Shown one piece after another: positions 1 through 11,423 of a DNA stretch of 64,000 bases. The DNA lies in NCBI RefSeq assembly GCF_020379485.1, contig NW_026014691.1, forward strand, positions 1 through 64,000, read 5' to 3'. A program made the position numbers and the translations under genes. The notes under the pieces are model-generated. The model saw nothing but the letters and a program-made list of their open reading frames with translations. It was not told the origin of the DNA and did not search any database. Origin of the DNA: Brassica napus. Its lineage: Eukaryota; Streptophyta; Magnoliopsida; Brassicales; Brassicaceae. Each line of letters opens with the position of its first letter. Position 1 is the stretch's first letter.

Positions 1-9
1 AAGTTAACA
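1..9 (-). repeat. Start of G 3' LTR (truncated by window edge)
   Basis: The nine bases are the reverse complement of TGTTAACTT, identical to the start of the G 5' LTR at 7806, and they directly follow the PPT. Confidence 0.8.
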
Positions 10-24
10 CTCCCCCTCAAGCTT
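10..24 (-). other. Polypurine tract of G
   Basis: On the minus strand this is AAGCTTGAGGGGGAG, immediately before the LTR. The same 15-mer precedes the 3' LTR of A1, B, C, H and J. It primes plus-strand DNA synthesis in LTR elements. Confidence 0.85.
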
Positions 25-1062
25 GACTTTAGCTGATCCTAAGTCAAGCTGGAACCTTGAAGAACTTCCTCATTAAAACCTTCACCAAGGAAGCCCTTTG
101 GGACAAAACCTTGATGAGGGAAAAAGAGTAAAGCCTCCAAGGCCTAGGGATGGGCCAGTGAGTCTTTGTGCCTTACCAACAATGTAAGGGACACCAAGAC
201 TCTGGATCATGGCCCTCATGTGATAAGATAGAACCCACCCTCTTGCTCATCATCAACACTTCTTGTACTCTTCTTCAGACAGATCTTGGTCTCTCCCCCT
301 TTTCTCACAACCTTCTTGTTGTGATCATGTGCTCGGACTAACAGATCCTTCCTTGATAGATACAAGCTGAGTCTTGGCTGCTTCTCCTCTTCATGAGTCG
401 CCACCATGTTACTGAAACCCTTCATGACCGGATGCTTCAGACTGTGTACCAATCACCTCACTCTAGAGGCCGCATTGGTGATTGCTTCTTCCATCCTTCA
501 TACTGCCTTCTAACTGATCTTGCTCCTCTTCTTGAATAACCACCAAGTACTCTCAGATCATGTAAGCTCAACACTCCCCCTCAAGCTTGAGACTCTCACA
601 GGAACAAGCTTGGATGGATAGCTTCATGATCTGTACCATTACTCCATTGCAACAACTTCTGAACTCGCCATCTTCATGGATTGCTTGTGGGAAGCTTCCA
701 GCTACCTCTTCAGCCCCTCACACTAAACTCGCACTGATAGATCTCCATCTTCTCACAGCCAAGAGTGCTCTGAACACTCTCTTGCCTAGACACGCCACTG
801 CCTAGACCCGGATGGCTCCTTCTTCTTCAAGTTGCTTGCAATGGACCTTCTGAACCTTCTTGAACAGACTGATAGCTCACTAAACACTCCCCTCCTCAAG
901 CTTGGATTGAGTATAGGTCCAAGCTTGCAAGTGAGCTTCAGTGAGACTACACACCAGTGGCGCATCACCACTCTTGTATCCACTCTCCATTTGCTCATGA
1001 CAATGGGCATGCCTTCCTCTTTCTCTTGGATGGGTGAAGAACTAAGGACACTCCTTGTGCAC
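25..1062 (-). other. G 3' internal region, no gene seen
   Basis: No coding sequence is recognisable. Positions 69-131 carry the minus-strand copy of the CTCTTTTTCCCT...GGTTTTTAATGAGG stem-loop motif that lies upstream of the PPT in the other elements. The remainder resembles the post-intron exons of C and E. Around 1000-1016 it holds a degenerate version of the CCATTG/CAATGG hairpin. Open frames here are short and not shared with relatives. Confidence 0.6.
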
Positions 1063-1592
1063 CTGAAACACCACTCAACCTCTAGAGAAGATTAGACATA
1101 GGTGCATTGGGTCAGTCCTTGATTCCTCATCAAGCTTGAACACCAATGTCTCACTAAAGCAATGCAAGATCAACAAGACACCAAGTTTCATCATTGCAAC
1201 TCAACTCTCTAAGTTCTAGTATGATCCTACAGATTCATTACAAGACACTTAGGCAATTTTTGACAGCTCCTTTACTCAGCTACTAGACATTAATCTAGTG
1301 CCTCATGTAAGGTAACTTCAAGCCACTATGCACTAGCTTTCAGTCGGTTTAACTCATGTATGCAAAGCAGATTCAATCAATCACAAAACACTACAAAAAA
1401 CCGCGGAGCTAAGCTTTTAAAATCAATCTCATCACCAAACAAGTCTCTTTAAGCATCCTGGGATAGATTCTAAATTCATTTCATTTCATTTAGCAATCTT
1501 TAAACAATCCCAGGTTTCAATCACATCACACAACACACAACCAATTCTTTATCACAAGCTCATTATCAATTAAGGTTTAAAGAATCGCTTAC
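1063..1592 (-). other. Intron-like segment 1 of G
   Basis: On the minus strand the segment begins GTAAGC just after a CCTTG-type exon end and finishes TTTCAG-like at 1063, followed by a GT-rich exon. The same donor and acceptor context occurs at the same place in C, E, F, H and J. Splicing is inferred from the conserved GT...AG borders, not shown. Confidence 0.5.
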
Positions 1593-1594
1593 TA

Positions 1595-1918
1595 TCAAGG
1601 AACCAGGTTGGTCCTTGTATTACTCTCGGATGGTAAGCTCATGACTTTGAGGATATGTGAGTCTGGATCGTTACCCATCTCCTTCTCCTTCAGTTCATGA
1701 CTTCCTCCTTGTTTCTCATACTCACAAAACCCCTCCTTTCTTTCAAGCCCTCTACTCGCCATCTTCTGGATAGCTTTCTCTTCACACCAGATGAGGAACA
1801 GCCTTTGGACAAGGCGCCATGGACAGGTTCGCGAGGCCTCTCCACACACCTTGCTTCCAACAAGAGTCATCATCAGGTACAGGTTGAACTGGCTGAGAGA
1901 TAAGGAGTAACACGCCAT
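1595..1918 (-). pseudogene. G leader exon with degenerate gag-like frame
   Basis: A 107-codon open frame lies between PBS and intron 1. Its middle (VGSKVCGEA...LVQ) lines up loosely with the J leader peptide LGGKGVW...KLLVQE, which in turn resembles the GGRGLW region of a copia Gag N-terminus. I read it as a decayed gag start rather than a working gene. It lacks the rest of the Gag domain and a zinc knuckle, and the resemblance is weak. Confidence 0.3.
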
Positions 1919-2037
1919 GCTTCAGTCTTCTTCTTCTTGAAGTAACCAGAACCGCAAGTACATGTCTTCAAGGCTTTGATTTGAGCTGAGGTGAGAGCAA
2001 GTGATTTGCGGAGCTACAGCTCAGGTTCTGATGAACC

Positions 2038-2050
2038 GGCTCTGATACCA
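2038..2050 (-). other. Primer binding site of G
   Basis: Minus-strand TGGTATCAGAGCC is directly adjacent to the LTR end. This is the usual plant site complementary to the 3' end of initiator methionine tRNA. Confidence 0.85.
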
Positions 2051-2553
2051 TGTGAGATTGTAGAGTCCGTCTTCTCTAGTTGTGTTTGTGTGTGTATAAC
2101 TCCAATGGAGAAAGATGAGAGCTTGCTCTAGGTGATTTAAAAGAGAGATTGATGAGAGTGTTTACTTAAATCAGAAACAAGAGATTTTGAGAGATTAGAA
2201 GATTAAAGACTAAGAAAGGGAGAGATTAAGAGAATCTGATTCAAGAACACATTTTCTTATTTCCAAGAAGTGGAGAGGGGGAATCCCCCTTACTCCCTTA
2301 ATCTTTACAAATCGCCATTACTAAGCTTATATATGCCTTTACAAGAGCAAATCATAAACCTAAATCTATGGCTGATATACTTAAGTTTAAATGATGGTGT
2401 GGATGAGCTGGTCTTGGTTGTCATGAGGAAAGGTGATCTGATTGGAAAGAAGATGCTGGCGCCTCATTGGCTCATTCAAACTAGGCTGGCTCCTGATTGG
2501 TTCTTCTTAGGTCTCTTTGTGTATCAAGCTTGTAATCAGTCTAGGTTCATAGT
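2051..2553 (-). repeat. G 5' LTR, inner fragment
   Basis: This is the 3' portion of the G 5' LTR (R/U5 side), next to the PBS. It has a TATA-like TTATATAT on the plus strand at 2328-2335, reading TATA on the minus strand. It is separated from its other half by the insertion of F. Together the two pieces make about 1029 bp. Confidence 0.8.
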
Positions 2554-3270
2554 TGTTTGGAATGAAGAAGCAAGAAGCGCAAGCTGAGAAGTGAGTGCAG
2601 AGAAGCCTTGAGAATGCACATGGAAGATCATGAAATGTGCAATGTCCGGGACTGCCTTGAATCACCCAAAAAAAGAGATGTGCCAACATCTGTGCAAGAG
2701 AGTACGATTCATGTTTGTGCAAAGATAGGGAGGGAGTCCCTGGCGCCAAGAATTCTTCTTCAGAAAGTAATGTGTGCAAATTGGCGCCTAGACATCCGGT
2801 TTGAATTCAAATCAGATCAGAGTCACATGCAAGCTTAAGGACCAAAGAGCTGTTAGGATATGTCACTTTCTCTCATGCTGGACGTGCCATTCTCTCTCTC
2901 CAGCCAGTCTGCCCTTCTGATTTGCCCAGGATAATATTATTTATTCATTCCCTAAATATTCTTTGTTTATTGTCTTGTTTGTCCTTGTGTAAAGGCCTTT
3001 AAAGCCACCCCATTGTAACCCATTACGAATTAAGCTGAATGGAGAGTTTCTCCTTTTCTTCTTCACCATTCTCAAGTCTCTTATACTCTCCTAATCTCTG
3101 GTTACAAGAATCTCTCTCATATACTCTCAAATCTCACTTAATCTCTCATCTCTCTATTCTCCATTTGCAGTTTCTTTAATTCTCACTTACTCTCTTCACT
3201 CTGTTTCTCTTTCAATTCGACCACTCTCTGTTCTAAACACACTCACACACCCATAATCTGTCTATTCTCA
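2554..3270 (+). repeat. F 5' LTR
   Basis: It starts TGTTTGGAATG and ends TTCTCA. It is paired with 6566-7275, from which it differs by indels such as the extra T at the start. It ends in a CT-rich stretch like the other LTRs here. I did not see the CCGTAC cluster found in A, B, C, G, H, I and J. Confidence 0.9.
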
Positions 3271-3272
3271 CA

Positions 3273-3285
3273 TGGTATCAGAGCT
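3273..3285 (+). other. Primer binding site of F
   Basis: TGGTATCAGAGCT lies two bases after the LTR end and matches the initiator-Met tRNA site used by all elements in the window. Confidence 0.85.
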
Positions 3286-3504
3286 CCAAGCTCCTGAGAT
3301 TCCATAGAGCTTCCGCCAAATCTGTTACAGTTCATACTTCTCTTCAAAAATCTCTGTTTCTGTTCATCCTTGCACCTCTGGTCTAAAGCTTTTCCAGGAG
3401 GGAAGAGACTCACCAGAACTCAAGATAAGGAGGTCCTTAGTATCTGAAACTCAAAGCTTCCACACATTCAAGCATAGGCTCATCCTCATTGTTATTTCAA
3501 ATCA

Positions 3505-3855
3505 TTGGAGAGTTTCTGTCCAGCCAGCTGTTCAATCTCTTCCAGAGGAAGAAGACTAAACATGGCGTGTCCAGAGACTTCCCAAGGTCTATCATCCTTC
3601 CTCCTGTTCAGCCTGAAGAGATCTCTTGGAGAAAGAAGTTTTGGAGCTGTTTGGCAAGCAATGCTCCAAACCAAGTCTGTACAAGTGATTTTCAAGTTCT
3701 TCCCAAAATGGAGTCTCTCACTGTGTGCCAGAAGGTGGCGCCTGGTAATCAGGAAAAGGAGGGGTCTTAAGCATGAGTGGTCTAAAGGGAAAGCACACAC
3801 AAGGAAATGGCGTGGGGTAGAGATCCCCAACTCCAAATCTGTCAAGTTCAAGTGA
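3505..3855 (+). pseudogene. F leader open frame, 116 codons, function unknown
   Basis: This open frame in the pre-intron exon starts MESFCPAS and ends VKFK. It matches no domain I recognise. Its position corresponds to the gag-derived leader frames of G and J. It is basic and serine-rich. It may be chance, because no relative in the window keeps the same frame. Confidence 0.25.
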
Positions 3856-3899
3856 ACAGTTGCCTTGGAGGTTCAAGGAACCGCTCAGGTTCCTTGTTT

Positions 3900-4486
3900 G
3901 TAAGTTAACCTCCTACCTTTAATAAGAGCTTGAGTAGTTTATGTCTGGTTGTGTTGAGTGGTATGTTTGGTATCCTTGGGACAGGTTCAAGTTGCGAGGG
4001 TTGTTTGAACCTAGTTTCTGTCCCATGATACTTAAATTGTGTGTGTTGCTCTGTTTTCTTAAATTATTTCTAGGAGTTTCTAGCATGGTATTGTCTAGTT
4101 CCTGTCCTAGATTAATTGTTTCTGTTTGTATTGTGCTAGGCGATTTGTTAGCTACTGTCATTGTCTTGTTGCATTGATAAAGGTCTAGGAGAGCCTCCTG
4201 ATCTTGTATTGCATTATATATATTGTTCAAGATGATTAGATGAGTTGTTTAGTCTCTGTTTATTGTCTTTAAAATTCATAAAAAGCCTATTGCCTTGTTA
4301 TTGATGAGTTATCATACCTGAGCAGTTAGTGATGTTAGTATGCATGGAGTTGAACTGAATGAGTTGTTTAGATTCTGTTCATTGCATATTTCTTTTTTAA
4401 ACATTGGGATCAGACTTGGTGAATTATCAAGGGCTGATCCTAGTGTGTGTGGTCTGATTCTTGCTGGAGTTTGAGTGATGTTTCAG
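3900..4486 (+). other. Intron-like segment 1 of F
   Basis: The segment begins GTAAGT after TTCCTTGTTT and ends TTTCAG before GTACACAAGAGG. It is T-rich, with short AT-rich stretches, and occupies the same place as the segments in C, E, G, H and J. Confidence 0.5.
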
Positions 4487-6549
4487 GTACACAAGAGGTG
4501 ATCTCTGTCCATCATCAAACTAAGACAAAGAAGAAGGCATTGCCCACGTTTTTCAGAGCCTCCCAAGATGGTGATATTCCTGAACCGTGGAGATTGCCCA
4601 GTCCCAAATCCTATCTATGTGTCTGCCCATTTCCTACCCTGAAGATAGAAAGGATGTTGGAGAATTGGAGAAACTGCTCAGAAGTGACTTACCTGATGCC
4701 AAGAGGATGTACAGGAGGTGCACTCAAAGAAAAGGCCATCACTAAGCCAAGAGTGGCCGGTGTCAGAGGCATGGATCAAGGTGTTTAGTCCTGACCATGT
4801 AAAGATACCTTGTGAGTAGAACCAGTTGGCTTAGCGCAGGCGTAGGAGCTGTTGTGCTCCTGGTGCAAGTTCATAAAGGAAGGTCATCACCTAAGTCATG
4901 GGGAGACGGGGCCCAAAGACATTAGAGCTGAAGGAAAATGGTGATCCAGTTGGCTTAAGCGCAGATTTGGTATTGTTGTGCTCCTGGAAGATAGTGAACT
5001 GGTTGGCTTAAGCGCAGATGTTGGTATTGTTGTGCTCCCAGTTTCAAAACTCATTGAAGCTCACATTCAAGCTTGTCCCTATACTCAGCCAAGCTTGAGG
5101 AGGGGAATCAGTGAGCTACCAGAAGATCCATGAAGCTCCTAAGTGTCTCTTTTCCTCATAGAAGGCCAGCAACATCTATGTGTCAAAATAGATGATCAAG
5201 AAGAAGAGGTTGCATGGCGATTTAATAAGGAGGGGCCTAAGTGATCAGTCTGAAGAAGCTGGCACACCCCACCACTCTGACCAGCTATATTCAAGGACTC
5301 AAGGAGTATTCAATCAGGAAATTATTGGCTAAGCAATCACATGATGGTGGCAAATTATGGAGTTGAAAAGTGCTGAGCTTCCCTACATGCTGAAACTTCA
5401 AGAGAAAATGCAAAGGCTGGTGAGAGAAGGAATGGCGTGGAGGATTCAAGTGCTTAGCAATCCTCACCAACATTCAACAAACTGATGCAAGGGAAGTACC
5501 TAAAACCATTATTATTCTTATGTGTGAATAGGTTTGCCTCTTGAGAATTTGATACATGCATTTTTTCGGATGAGTGAATCAGGTACCTATTGAGCTCATG
5601 AACAAAGAAAAGCTTTGTCTCAAACTCCTAAATGGAGGCAAGAAGCCAGAAGAAAGGGGGGAGACAAGCTCAGGTCATAAGAAGAAGCTCAAAGGTGATT
5701 TGACGGTGAAGCAACTGCGCCAATCCAAGTCGTTCATTTGCCTCACCTCTGATCAAAATTGGGAGTTTGCAAGTGGTGGATTCACTCTTGCATTACTCAG
5801 TACCACCCGGATCAAAGAAGCTCAGTTCCAAGTGTGTGATTGAGCTTCCATAATCGGACTGTGTCTTACCAAGTGGGATTCAATTGGAGTCCACGCCTCA
5901 CCATTCTTATGAAAGGGGCAGCCCTTAAACTCATCTCAACATTCATGATGTCCTTATACTTTATATTATTGAGTTTGATGTGATGAGTGCATTTCCTTAG
6001 AACTGATGCAATTTTAGAATGGTGTGTATCAGGTACCAAATAAGCTTGAGCCTCACTGAAGATGATGATGATGATCCGGTCATGTCCTAGCCTTTCTAAG
6101 ATGGCCAAAGAAGTCAGTTGAGAGGGGGAGACCCTAACCGAGTCTATGGTTCCATGAAGAGGTCAGCCAAGTTCTAAAGAACAAGTAACTTTGCTTGGGG
6201 TTCAGAGAAGATGGTCTGTCGTTTTCGTTTCCGCCTTCCTAAGGTGGCTTGAAGCCAGTTGAGAGGGGGAGACCCTAAACCGGCCACAAAATGATCCAGC
6301 CGGCTACTTGTGCTCAAGGATAGCAAGTTATGTGATTCATACTTGCTATACCTATTAGGCCACGATCCAGAGCCTAAGGACTCCACCATGATGAATCTGA
6401 AGTTCCTTAGGCTCACTGGCCAATCCCTAAGCTTTGTGGAAACTCCACTCTTTTTCCCTTAGCAAGTTTTCCCAATGGTTTTCTTGCTAAGGTTTTTAAT
6501 GAGGGAGCTTCTTCAAGGTTCCAAGCTTGTCCAAGGATCTCCTATGGTC
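4487..6549 (+). other. F post-intron internal region, no gene
   Basis: No conserved coding frame is seen. A short motif (GGCTTA(A)GCGCAG followed about 15 bp later by GTTGTGCTCCTGG or a variant) is repeated near 4829, 4953 and 4998 and has counterparts in H and J. Junction-like TATCAG-GTACC occurs near 6029. The stem-loop motif CTCTTTTTCCCT...TTTAATGAGG is at 6446-6505. Confidence 0.5.
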
Positions 6550-6565
6550 AAGCTTGAGGGGGGAG
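6550..6565 (+). other. Polypurine tract of F
   Basis: AAGCTTGAGGGGGGAG is directly before the 3' LTR. It has one extra G compared with the other elements. Confidence 0.85.
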
Positions 6566-7275
6566 TGTTGGAATGAAGAAGCAAGAAGCGCAAGCTGAGA
6601 AGTGAGTGCAAGAGAAGCCTTGAGAATGCCACATGGAAGATCATGAAATGTGCAATGTCCGGGACTGCCTTGAATCACCCAAAAAGAAGAGATGTGCAAA
6701 ATCTGTGCAAGAGAGTACGATTCATTTGGTGTCAAAGATAGGAGGGAGTCCCTGGCGCCAAGAATCTTCTTCAGAAAGTAATGTGCAAATTGGGCGCCTA
6801 GACATCCGGTTTGAATTCAAATCAGATCAGAAGTCCACATGCAAGCTTAAGGACCAAAGAGCTGTTAGGATATGTCACTTTCTCTCATGCTGGACGTGCC
6901 ATTCTCTCTCTCCAGCCAGTCTGCCCTTCTGATTTGCCCAGGATAATATTATTTATTCATTCCCTAAAATATTCTTTGTTTTTTGTCTTGTTTGTCTGTT
7001 TTGTAAGGCTTTAAAGCCACCCCATTGTAACCATTACGAAAATTACTGAATGGGAGAGTTTCTCCTTTCTTCTTCACCATTCTCAAGTCTCTTATACTCT
7101 CCTAATCTCTGGTTACAAGAATCTCTCTCATACTCTCTCAAATCTCACTTAATCTTCTCTTATTCTCCATTGCAGTTTCTTTAATTCTCACTTACTCTCT
7201 TCACTCTGTTCTCTTTCAATTCGACCACTCTCTGTTCTAAACAACACTCACACACCATAATCTGTCCTATTCTCA
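6566..7275 (+). repeat. F 3' LTR
   Basis: It starts TGTTGGAATG, ends TTCTCA, and is followed by the TSD ATAGT. It is the partner of 2554-3270. Confidence 0.9.
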
Positions 7276-7280
7276 ATAGT

Positions 7281-7806
7281 CAAGGCTGCCTTTACTTACA
7301 GCCAAGGCCAGCCTGTCCCTGAACCTTATCCACGCCCAAAGCTTCTCCAAAGGGATCTCCACTTGATTCTCTTTTGATGCCATCTGATCAGAACCTTATC
7401 CATTCGCCTAACTCCTTTTCCTTATGTCCCAAGCTTTGCACAACACCATCAGGAGATGTACGGACCATGCCCTGTCCGTACCCTTGCCCCCTAACTTTGC
7501 ACAAAGCTTAAAACCCCCAATGGTCGAGTCTGCACTTTCTCGGGTCGACCACCGTCCGTACTGATCCGTACATGGCCGTACAGCCTCGCCCTATCTTTGC
7601 ACACTCGCCCATTTGCTTCTCAACACTCTTCTAAGTCTTTCCTAGACTTTACCCTTGCTTAGAACATCCATCAGATCACTTCTCTACACCTTTAGATACT
7701 TCATAACTCTTGATAGGCATTCTCCATAGCTCTTGCCCTATCTTTGTACAAGCCACATCTCAACTCCACACCTTTGCCTTCTCCATTTCTCTTCTTCAAG
7801 TTAACA
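7281..7806 (-). repeat. G 5' LTR, outer fragment
   Basis: This is the U3 side of the G LTR, starting TGTTAACTTG at 7806 on the minus strand. It contains several GTACGG/CCGTAC words and minus-strand repeats of the TGCAAAG.TAGGG type. It is cut off from 2051-2553 by F. Confidence 0.8.
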
Positions 7807-7811
7807 CTTAG

Positions 7812-8703
7812 ACAGTATGAAGATATGATTATGTATGCAAAATAACTTACCAATCATGATGCCAGCAGCAGAGACATTCTACTCAATTCTACAACACATT
7901 CATGATGATGATTCAAGCTATGACAACACTCAAGACAATGCAATACAACAAACATGAGATTCTGGGACTCTAGACATTACTTACTATCAATATGACAATG
8001 CAACAGCAAAACAATTTCAGTGCAATTAGCCTAGACATACTACTAGAAGCTATAAACACTTAATGGAATTAGGGAAAGCACATAGTATAATCAGGAGTTA
8101 AACCTATCAAGACATATTAAGATAGATGAGATTAGGTTTACTCCCTTGGTTAAGATGATGAGGAGTGGTTCTCAGAGTTACCACTTGAATCCTTACTTCT
8201 TCTTCTTCTCTTATTGCAATCACCCTTCTGAAGTCACCACCATGATGGAATGCTTGTGGATGCTTCAGCTACTTCTTCAATCACCTCACAATAGAAGCCG
8301 CCTTGATAGAGTAGCCTTCTTCTTCACACAGCCAAGAGTGCTCTGTCTTAGTTTGAGCACCCTCTTGAATAGGCACGCCACTGCCTAGACCCGGTTGGCT
8401 TCTTCTTCTGATACTTGCAATGTTAAGAAGAAGAGCACGAGTGAGTTTTACAACCATCTGTGCTTCTCCCTTCTTGTAACACCTCTCCATTGTACACACA
8501 ATGGGCATCATTCTTCTCTTTTCAACTCGGATTTGATGATGAACTAGGAGCACCTTTTGTGAACCTGAAACATCAACTCAAACTCAAACTCTAGCCAAGA
8601 TAAGACACAATTGCATTGGGATCAATCCTTGACTTCATCAAGTTTGATCACCAATGTCTCAAGCTTTATAAAATTAGATAGAATCAAGACAATGTCAAGT
8701 TCT
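7812..8703 (-). other. E internal fragment, 3' side
   Basis: It contains the end of intron 1 (acceptor CAG at 8565-8567, minus strand) and the following exon. That exon has the CCATTG...CAATGG hairpin at 8487-8504 and a 90-codon minus-strand frame (8281-8553) collinear with the C exon at 11064-11290. I recognise no protein domain. Positions 7812-8140 are AT-rich and resemble intron 2 of the relatives. Confidence 0.6.
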
Positions 8704-8760
8704 TGTTGACTTGAAGAGTGAAATGGAGCCAAAGGAGAAGTATGGAGGAGTTTGGGTCTG

Positions 8761-9129
8761 GTGCAAAGATAGGGACACATCTTTTAAGAGATTGTCTATC
8801 AAGGCTTCATGAGGGTTTAGAGAAGTCTAGAAGAGTCATGAAGGCTGTACAAAGATAGTGTTTAAGTCCAGGAGGGACTTAGACACCATTTGAGATAGTT
8901 GGGTGATGTGTGCAAAGATAGGGCGTCCCGAGGTTCAGACGGTATGAACCGACCGTGCAAAGTTAGGGCGACCCAAACATGATCTGGTTCATCTATTGAA
9001 GAAGATTGGTGAAGTTGTGCAAATATAGGGCGAGGTACGGACATCAGGTCCGTACCATCAACCGTACGGATGAGCAGGCCGTACCACTTTACCCGGATTG
9101 ACCCGAAATGGAGATGTGCAAACTTAGGG
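8761..9129 (+). repeat. LTR iterons GTGCAAAGATAGGG in C
   Basis: Copies begin near 8761, 8847, 8910, 8955, 9017 and 9116. The consensus is GTGCAAA(G/T)(A/T)TAGGG, often followed by CG. The same word recurs in the LTRs of G, H and J. It lies upstream of the TATA-like box, so a cis-regulatory role is possible but is inference. Confidence 0.6.
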
Positions 9130-9450
9130 AGCAAGGAGGAGTTATCTGAGCTTGTGACTGTTGGGAATGGATAAGAGAGGAGCTGGGCGTGACCTGTTGC
9201 TAGCTGGAAAGTAGCTAGTCAAAAGGTAAAGCACCTTTTGACCATGGAACACACAAGACTCCATCTTATCCATCCATTTCAAACATGGGCAATCTGAACC
9301 ATCCAAGCTTCTCTTACCAGATTCCTTTAGCCAATCAGAGACCATCACCAAGATTGTGAAGACCAGATCCAAGACTACATCCTAGCCATTCATTCTCAAG
9401 TCATTTTTAGCCATTAGATTAAGGGTTTATGATTGCAAACTTGTAAAGCC

Positions 9451-9459
9451 TATATAAAG
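9451..9459 (+). promoter_or_regulatory. Putative TATA box of C LTR
   Basis: TATATAAAG lies about 260 bp before the LTR end, where U3/R would be expected. The 3' LTR has the same box near 31826. Confidence 0.5.
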
Positions 9460-9719
9460 CTATGTGTGGACGTTTTTGTAACCCCTTAAGTGAGTAAGGG
9501 GGTTTCCTTCTCCTTCTCTAATCTGAAACACTTTCTTAGTCTCTCTAGTCTCTCATCCTGAATCTCTATACACGTTCTCAGTCTTGTTACTAATCTCTTA
9601 AACACTTAGACACACAAACACTCATCAAACTTCCTTTCTCTCAAATCGCTTCCAAGCTCTCTCTCTTTACCATTTGGGTTTCATACACACATACAACCTG
9701 AGTACTCTTAAATCTCATA

Positions 9720-9732
9720 TGGTATCAGAGCC
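9720..9732 (+). other. Primer binding site of C
   Basis: TGGTATCAGAGCC starts immediately after the LTR. Confidence 0.9.
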
Positions 9733-10149
9733 AGGTTCATTAGAACTTGGTTCCAGCTTCCGCTAAGCTCAAAGCTCACTCCCATGCCTTTTCCAAACCA
9801 AGAAGAAGCTTCATGGTCATTTGGCTGTTCAACCTCTTCAAGAAGAAGGTGTGCTCATCAATGGCGTCCAGAAGCTGTTCTTGGTCGTTCTCCACTCTCT
9901 CATGGTCGTCCTGAAGAAAGAAGGCCATTGGAAGCATGTCCAAGCCATTCCCATTCACTGTCCAAGAAGAAAGGTGAAAGCTTTCAACTTGTACCTGGTA
10001 TGGCGACTCAAAAATGAAGAGAGGGTGTCTTAGGCATGGTGGGTTCAAGAGAAGGTCCATGAAAGAAGGAGATGTAGGAGTTGACACCAACAGCTCGGAT
10101 CTTCCCATGTACTAAGGAGTTTCAAGGAACTAACACTAGTTCCTTGGCT
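9733..10149 (+). other. C leader exon, no certain gene
   Basis: This exon between PBS and intron 1 has overlapping open frames of 70-77 codons (9784-10017 and 9821-10033). A related minus-strand leader exists in E (32996-33250), but frame-specific conservation is poor. It probably derives from a lost gag start. It ends with the exon sequence GTTCCTTGGCT before GTAAGG. Confidence 0.4.
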
Positions 10150-11012
10150 GTAAGGAAATCTCTTTCTCTTGTATAAAGCTTGAGTGTATGAACAGGTTGT
10201 GATGTTGTGATGTGATTGGAAACCTGAGGATTGTTTAAAAGATTGCTAAAATGAAGTTGCTTTAGAATCTGTCCAGGATACTTTAAGAGTCTTGTTTGGG
10301 TATTGAAATTGTTTAGTATGCTTAGCTCCGGTTCATAGTGATGCTTGTTGTGATTAATTAAATCTGCTTGCATACATGGAGTGAAACCGAAGATTTAAGT
10401 TGTTGCATATAGTCTTGTGGCTGCCTTACATTGAAGTATTAGATTCATGTCTAAGTACTGAGTAAAGAAGCTCTTAAGAGTGCCTAAGTAACTTGTCTTG
10501 AATCTGTTAGGATCTTACTTGTACTTAGAGATTTAGCTTGCAAAGAATAGAACTTGATAATGCCTTGTGTCTATCTGTTGCATTGCTTGTGATATTGGGA
10601 ATCAAACTTGATAATTTATTAATCAAGATTTGACATCAATACTATTGAAAATGGTTAAATGCTTAATGTCTGTTCTAAATTAACTTGTCTTGTTAAGATA
10701 ATAGATTATATTATCTAATCATGCTTGCTTTCATGAGTTAGAAACTGATTAAGATTAATGCATACTGCCTTGTATTGTTGCATTTAGATTAAAATCTAAG
10801 TTGCATAAAATTGCCTAAATACTTTGACTTGAATCTGATAAGGTCTTGCTAGTATTTAGAGAATGGTTGCTTGCATAGATAAGAACTTGACATTGTCTTG
10901 ATTCTATCTAATGTTATAAAGCTTGAGACATTGGTGATCAAACTTGATGAAGTCAAGGATTGATCCCAATGCAATGTGACTTATCTTTGCTAGAGTTTGA
11001 GTGATGTTTCAG
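10150..11012 (+). other. Intron-like segment 1 of C
   Basis: It runs from GTAAGG at 10150 to TTTCAG at 11007-11012, followed by GTTCACAAAAGG. The sequence is AT-rich and matches the E segment into which C itself inserted. The GT...AG ends are conserved in six elements. Confidence 0.55.
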
Positions 11013-11423
11013 GTTCACAAAAGGTGTTCCTAGTTCATCATCAAATCCGAGTTGAAAGAGAAAGATGATGCCCATTGTGTGTACAATGGAGAAGTGTTAC
11101 AAAAAGGGAGAAGCACAGATGGTTGTAAAACTCACTGGTGTTCTTCTCCTTAACATTGCAAGTACCTGAAGAAGAGCTAACCGGGTCTAGGCAGTGGCGT
11201 GCCTATTCAAGAGGGTGCTCAAACTAAGACAGAGCACTCTTGGCTGTGTGAAGAAGAAGGCTACTCTATCAAGGCGGCTTCTATTGTGAGGTGATTGAAG
11301 AAGTAGCTGAAGCATCCACAAGCATTCCATCATGGTGGCAAATTCAGAAGGGTGATTGCAATAAGAGAAGAAGAAGTGAGGATTCAAGTGGCAACGACCA
11401 CTCCTCATCACCTTAAACAAGGG
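11013..11423 (+). other. C exon 2 with conserved hairpin
   Basis: The exon after the intron holds a perfect hairpin at 11072-11089 (CCATTG, loop TGTGTA, CAATGG), 60 bp downstream of the splice acceptor. The same stem occurs in E (8487-8504), twice in H and twice in J. A short open frame runs through it but is not kept among relatives. The exon ends near AAACAAGGGA before GTAAAC. Confidence 0.5.

Larger units (their letters stand above)
2554..7275 (+). mobile_element. Element F: short non-autonomous copia-like element with both LTRs
   Basis: F has two LTRs (2554-3270 and 6566-7275), a PBS, a PPT and the TSD ATAGT (2549-2553 and 7276-7280). It is inserted in the 5' LTR of G. The 4.7 kb body has no pol. 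The LTRs differ by many substitutions and small indels, so it is older than A1, K, L or D. The internal layout (leader, intron ending TTTCAG, exon, TATCAG-GTACC junction) follows that of the larger relatives in shortened form. Confidence 0.9.
1..7806 (-). mobile_element. Element G: non-autonomous copia-like LTR retrotransposon, 3' end outside window
   Basis: G reads on the minus strand. Its 5' LTR starts at 7806 (TGTTAACTTG on the minus strand) and ends at 2051, where an initiator-Met PBS follows. Its internal region runs down to a PPT at 10-24, and the first bases of its 3' LTR are 1-9. Element F (2554-7275) is inserted in the 5' LTR. G lies inside the internal region of element E; the 5 bp next to its outer end are CTTAG (7807-7811), and the second TSD copy is outside the window. 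No protease, integrase or RT motif is present, so it must depend on other elements. Family membership is inferred from the same PBS, PPT, intron and LTR layout as C, E, H and J. Confidence 0.85.
8704..9719 (+). repeat. C 5' LTR
   Basis: It begins TGTTGACTTG and ends CTCATA, directly abutting the PBS. It contains six copies of a TGCAAA..TAGGG word, a GTACGG/CCGTAC cluster near 9028-9090, TATATAAAG at 9451-9459 and a CT-rich 3' third. Confidence 0.93.

Noticed and set aside
216..452. Short ORFs in the G and F internal regions as genes
   Set aside because: Not conserved in the collinear relatives; length is expected by chance.
9720..9732. TGGTATCAGAGCC words as tRNA gene fragments
   Set aside because: They occur right after LTR ends as primer binding sites. 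No tRNA A/B boxes or cloverleaf surround them.
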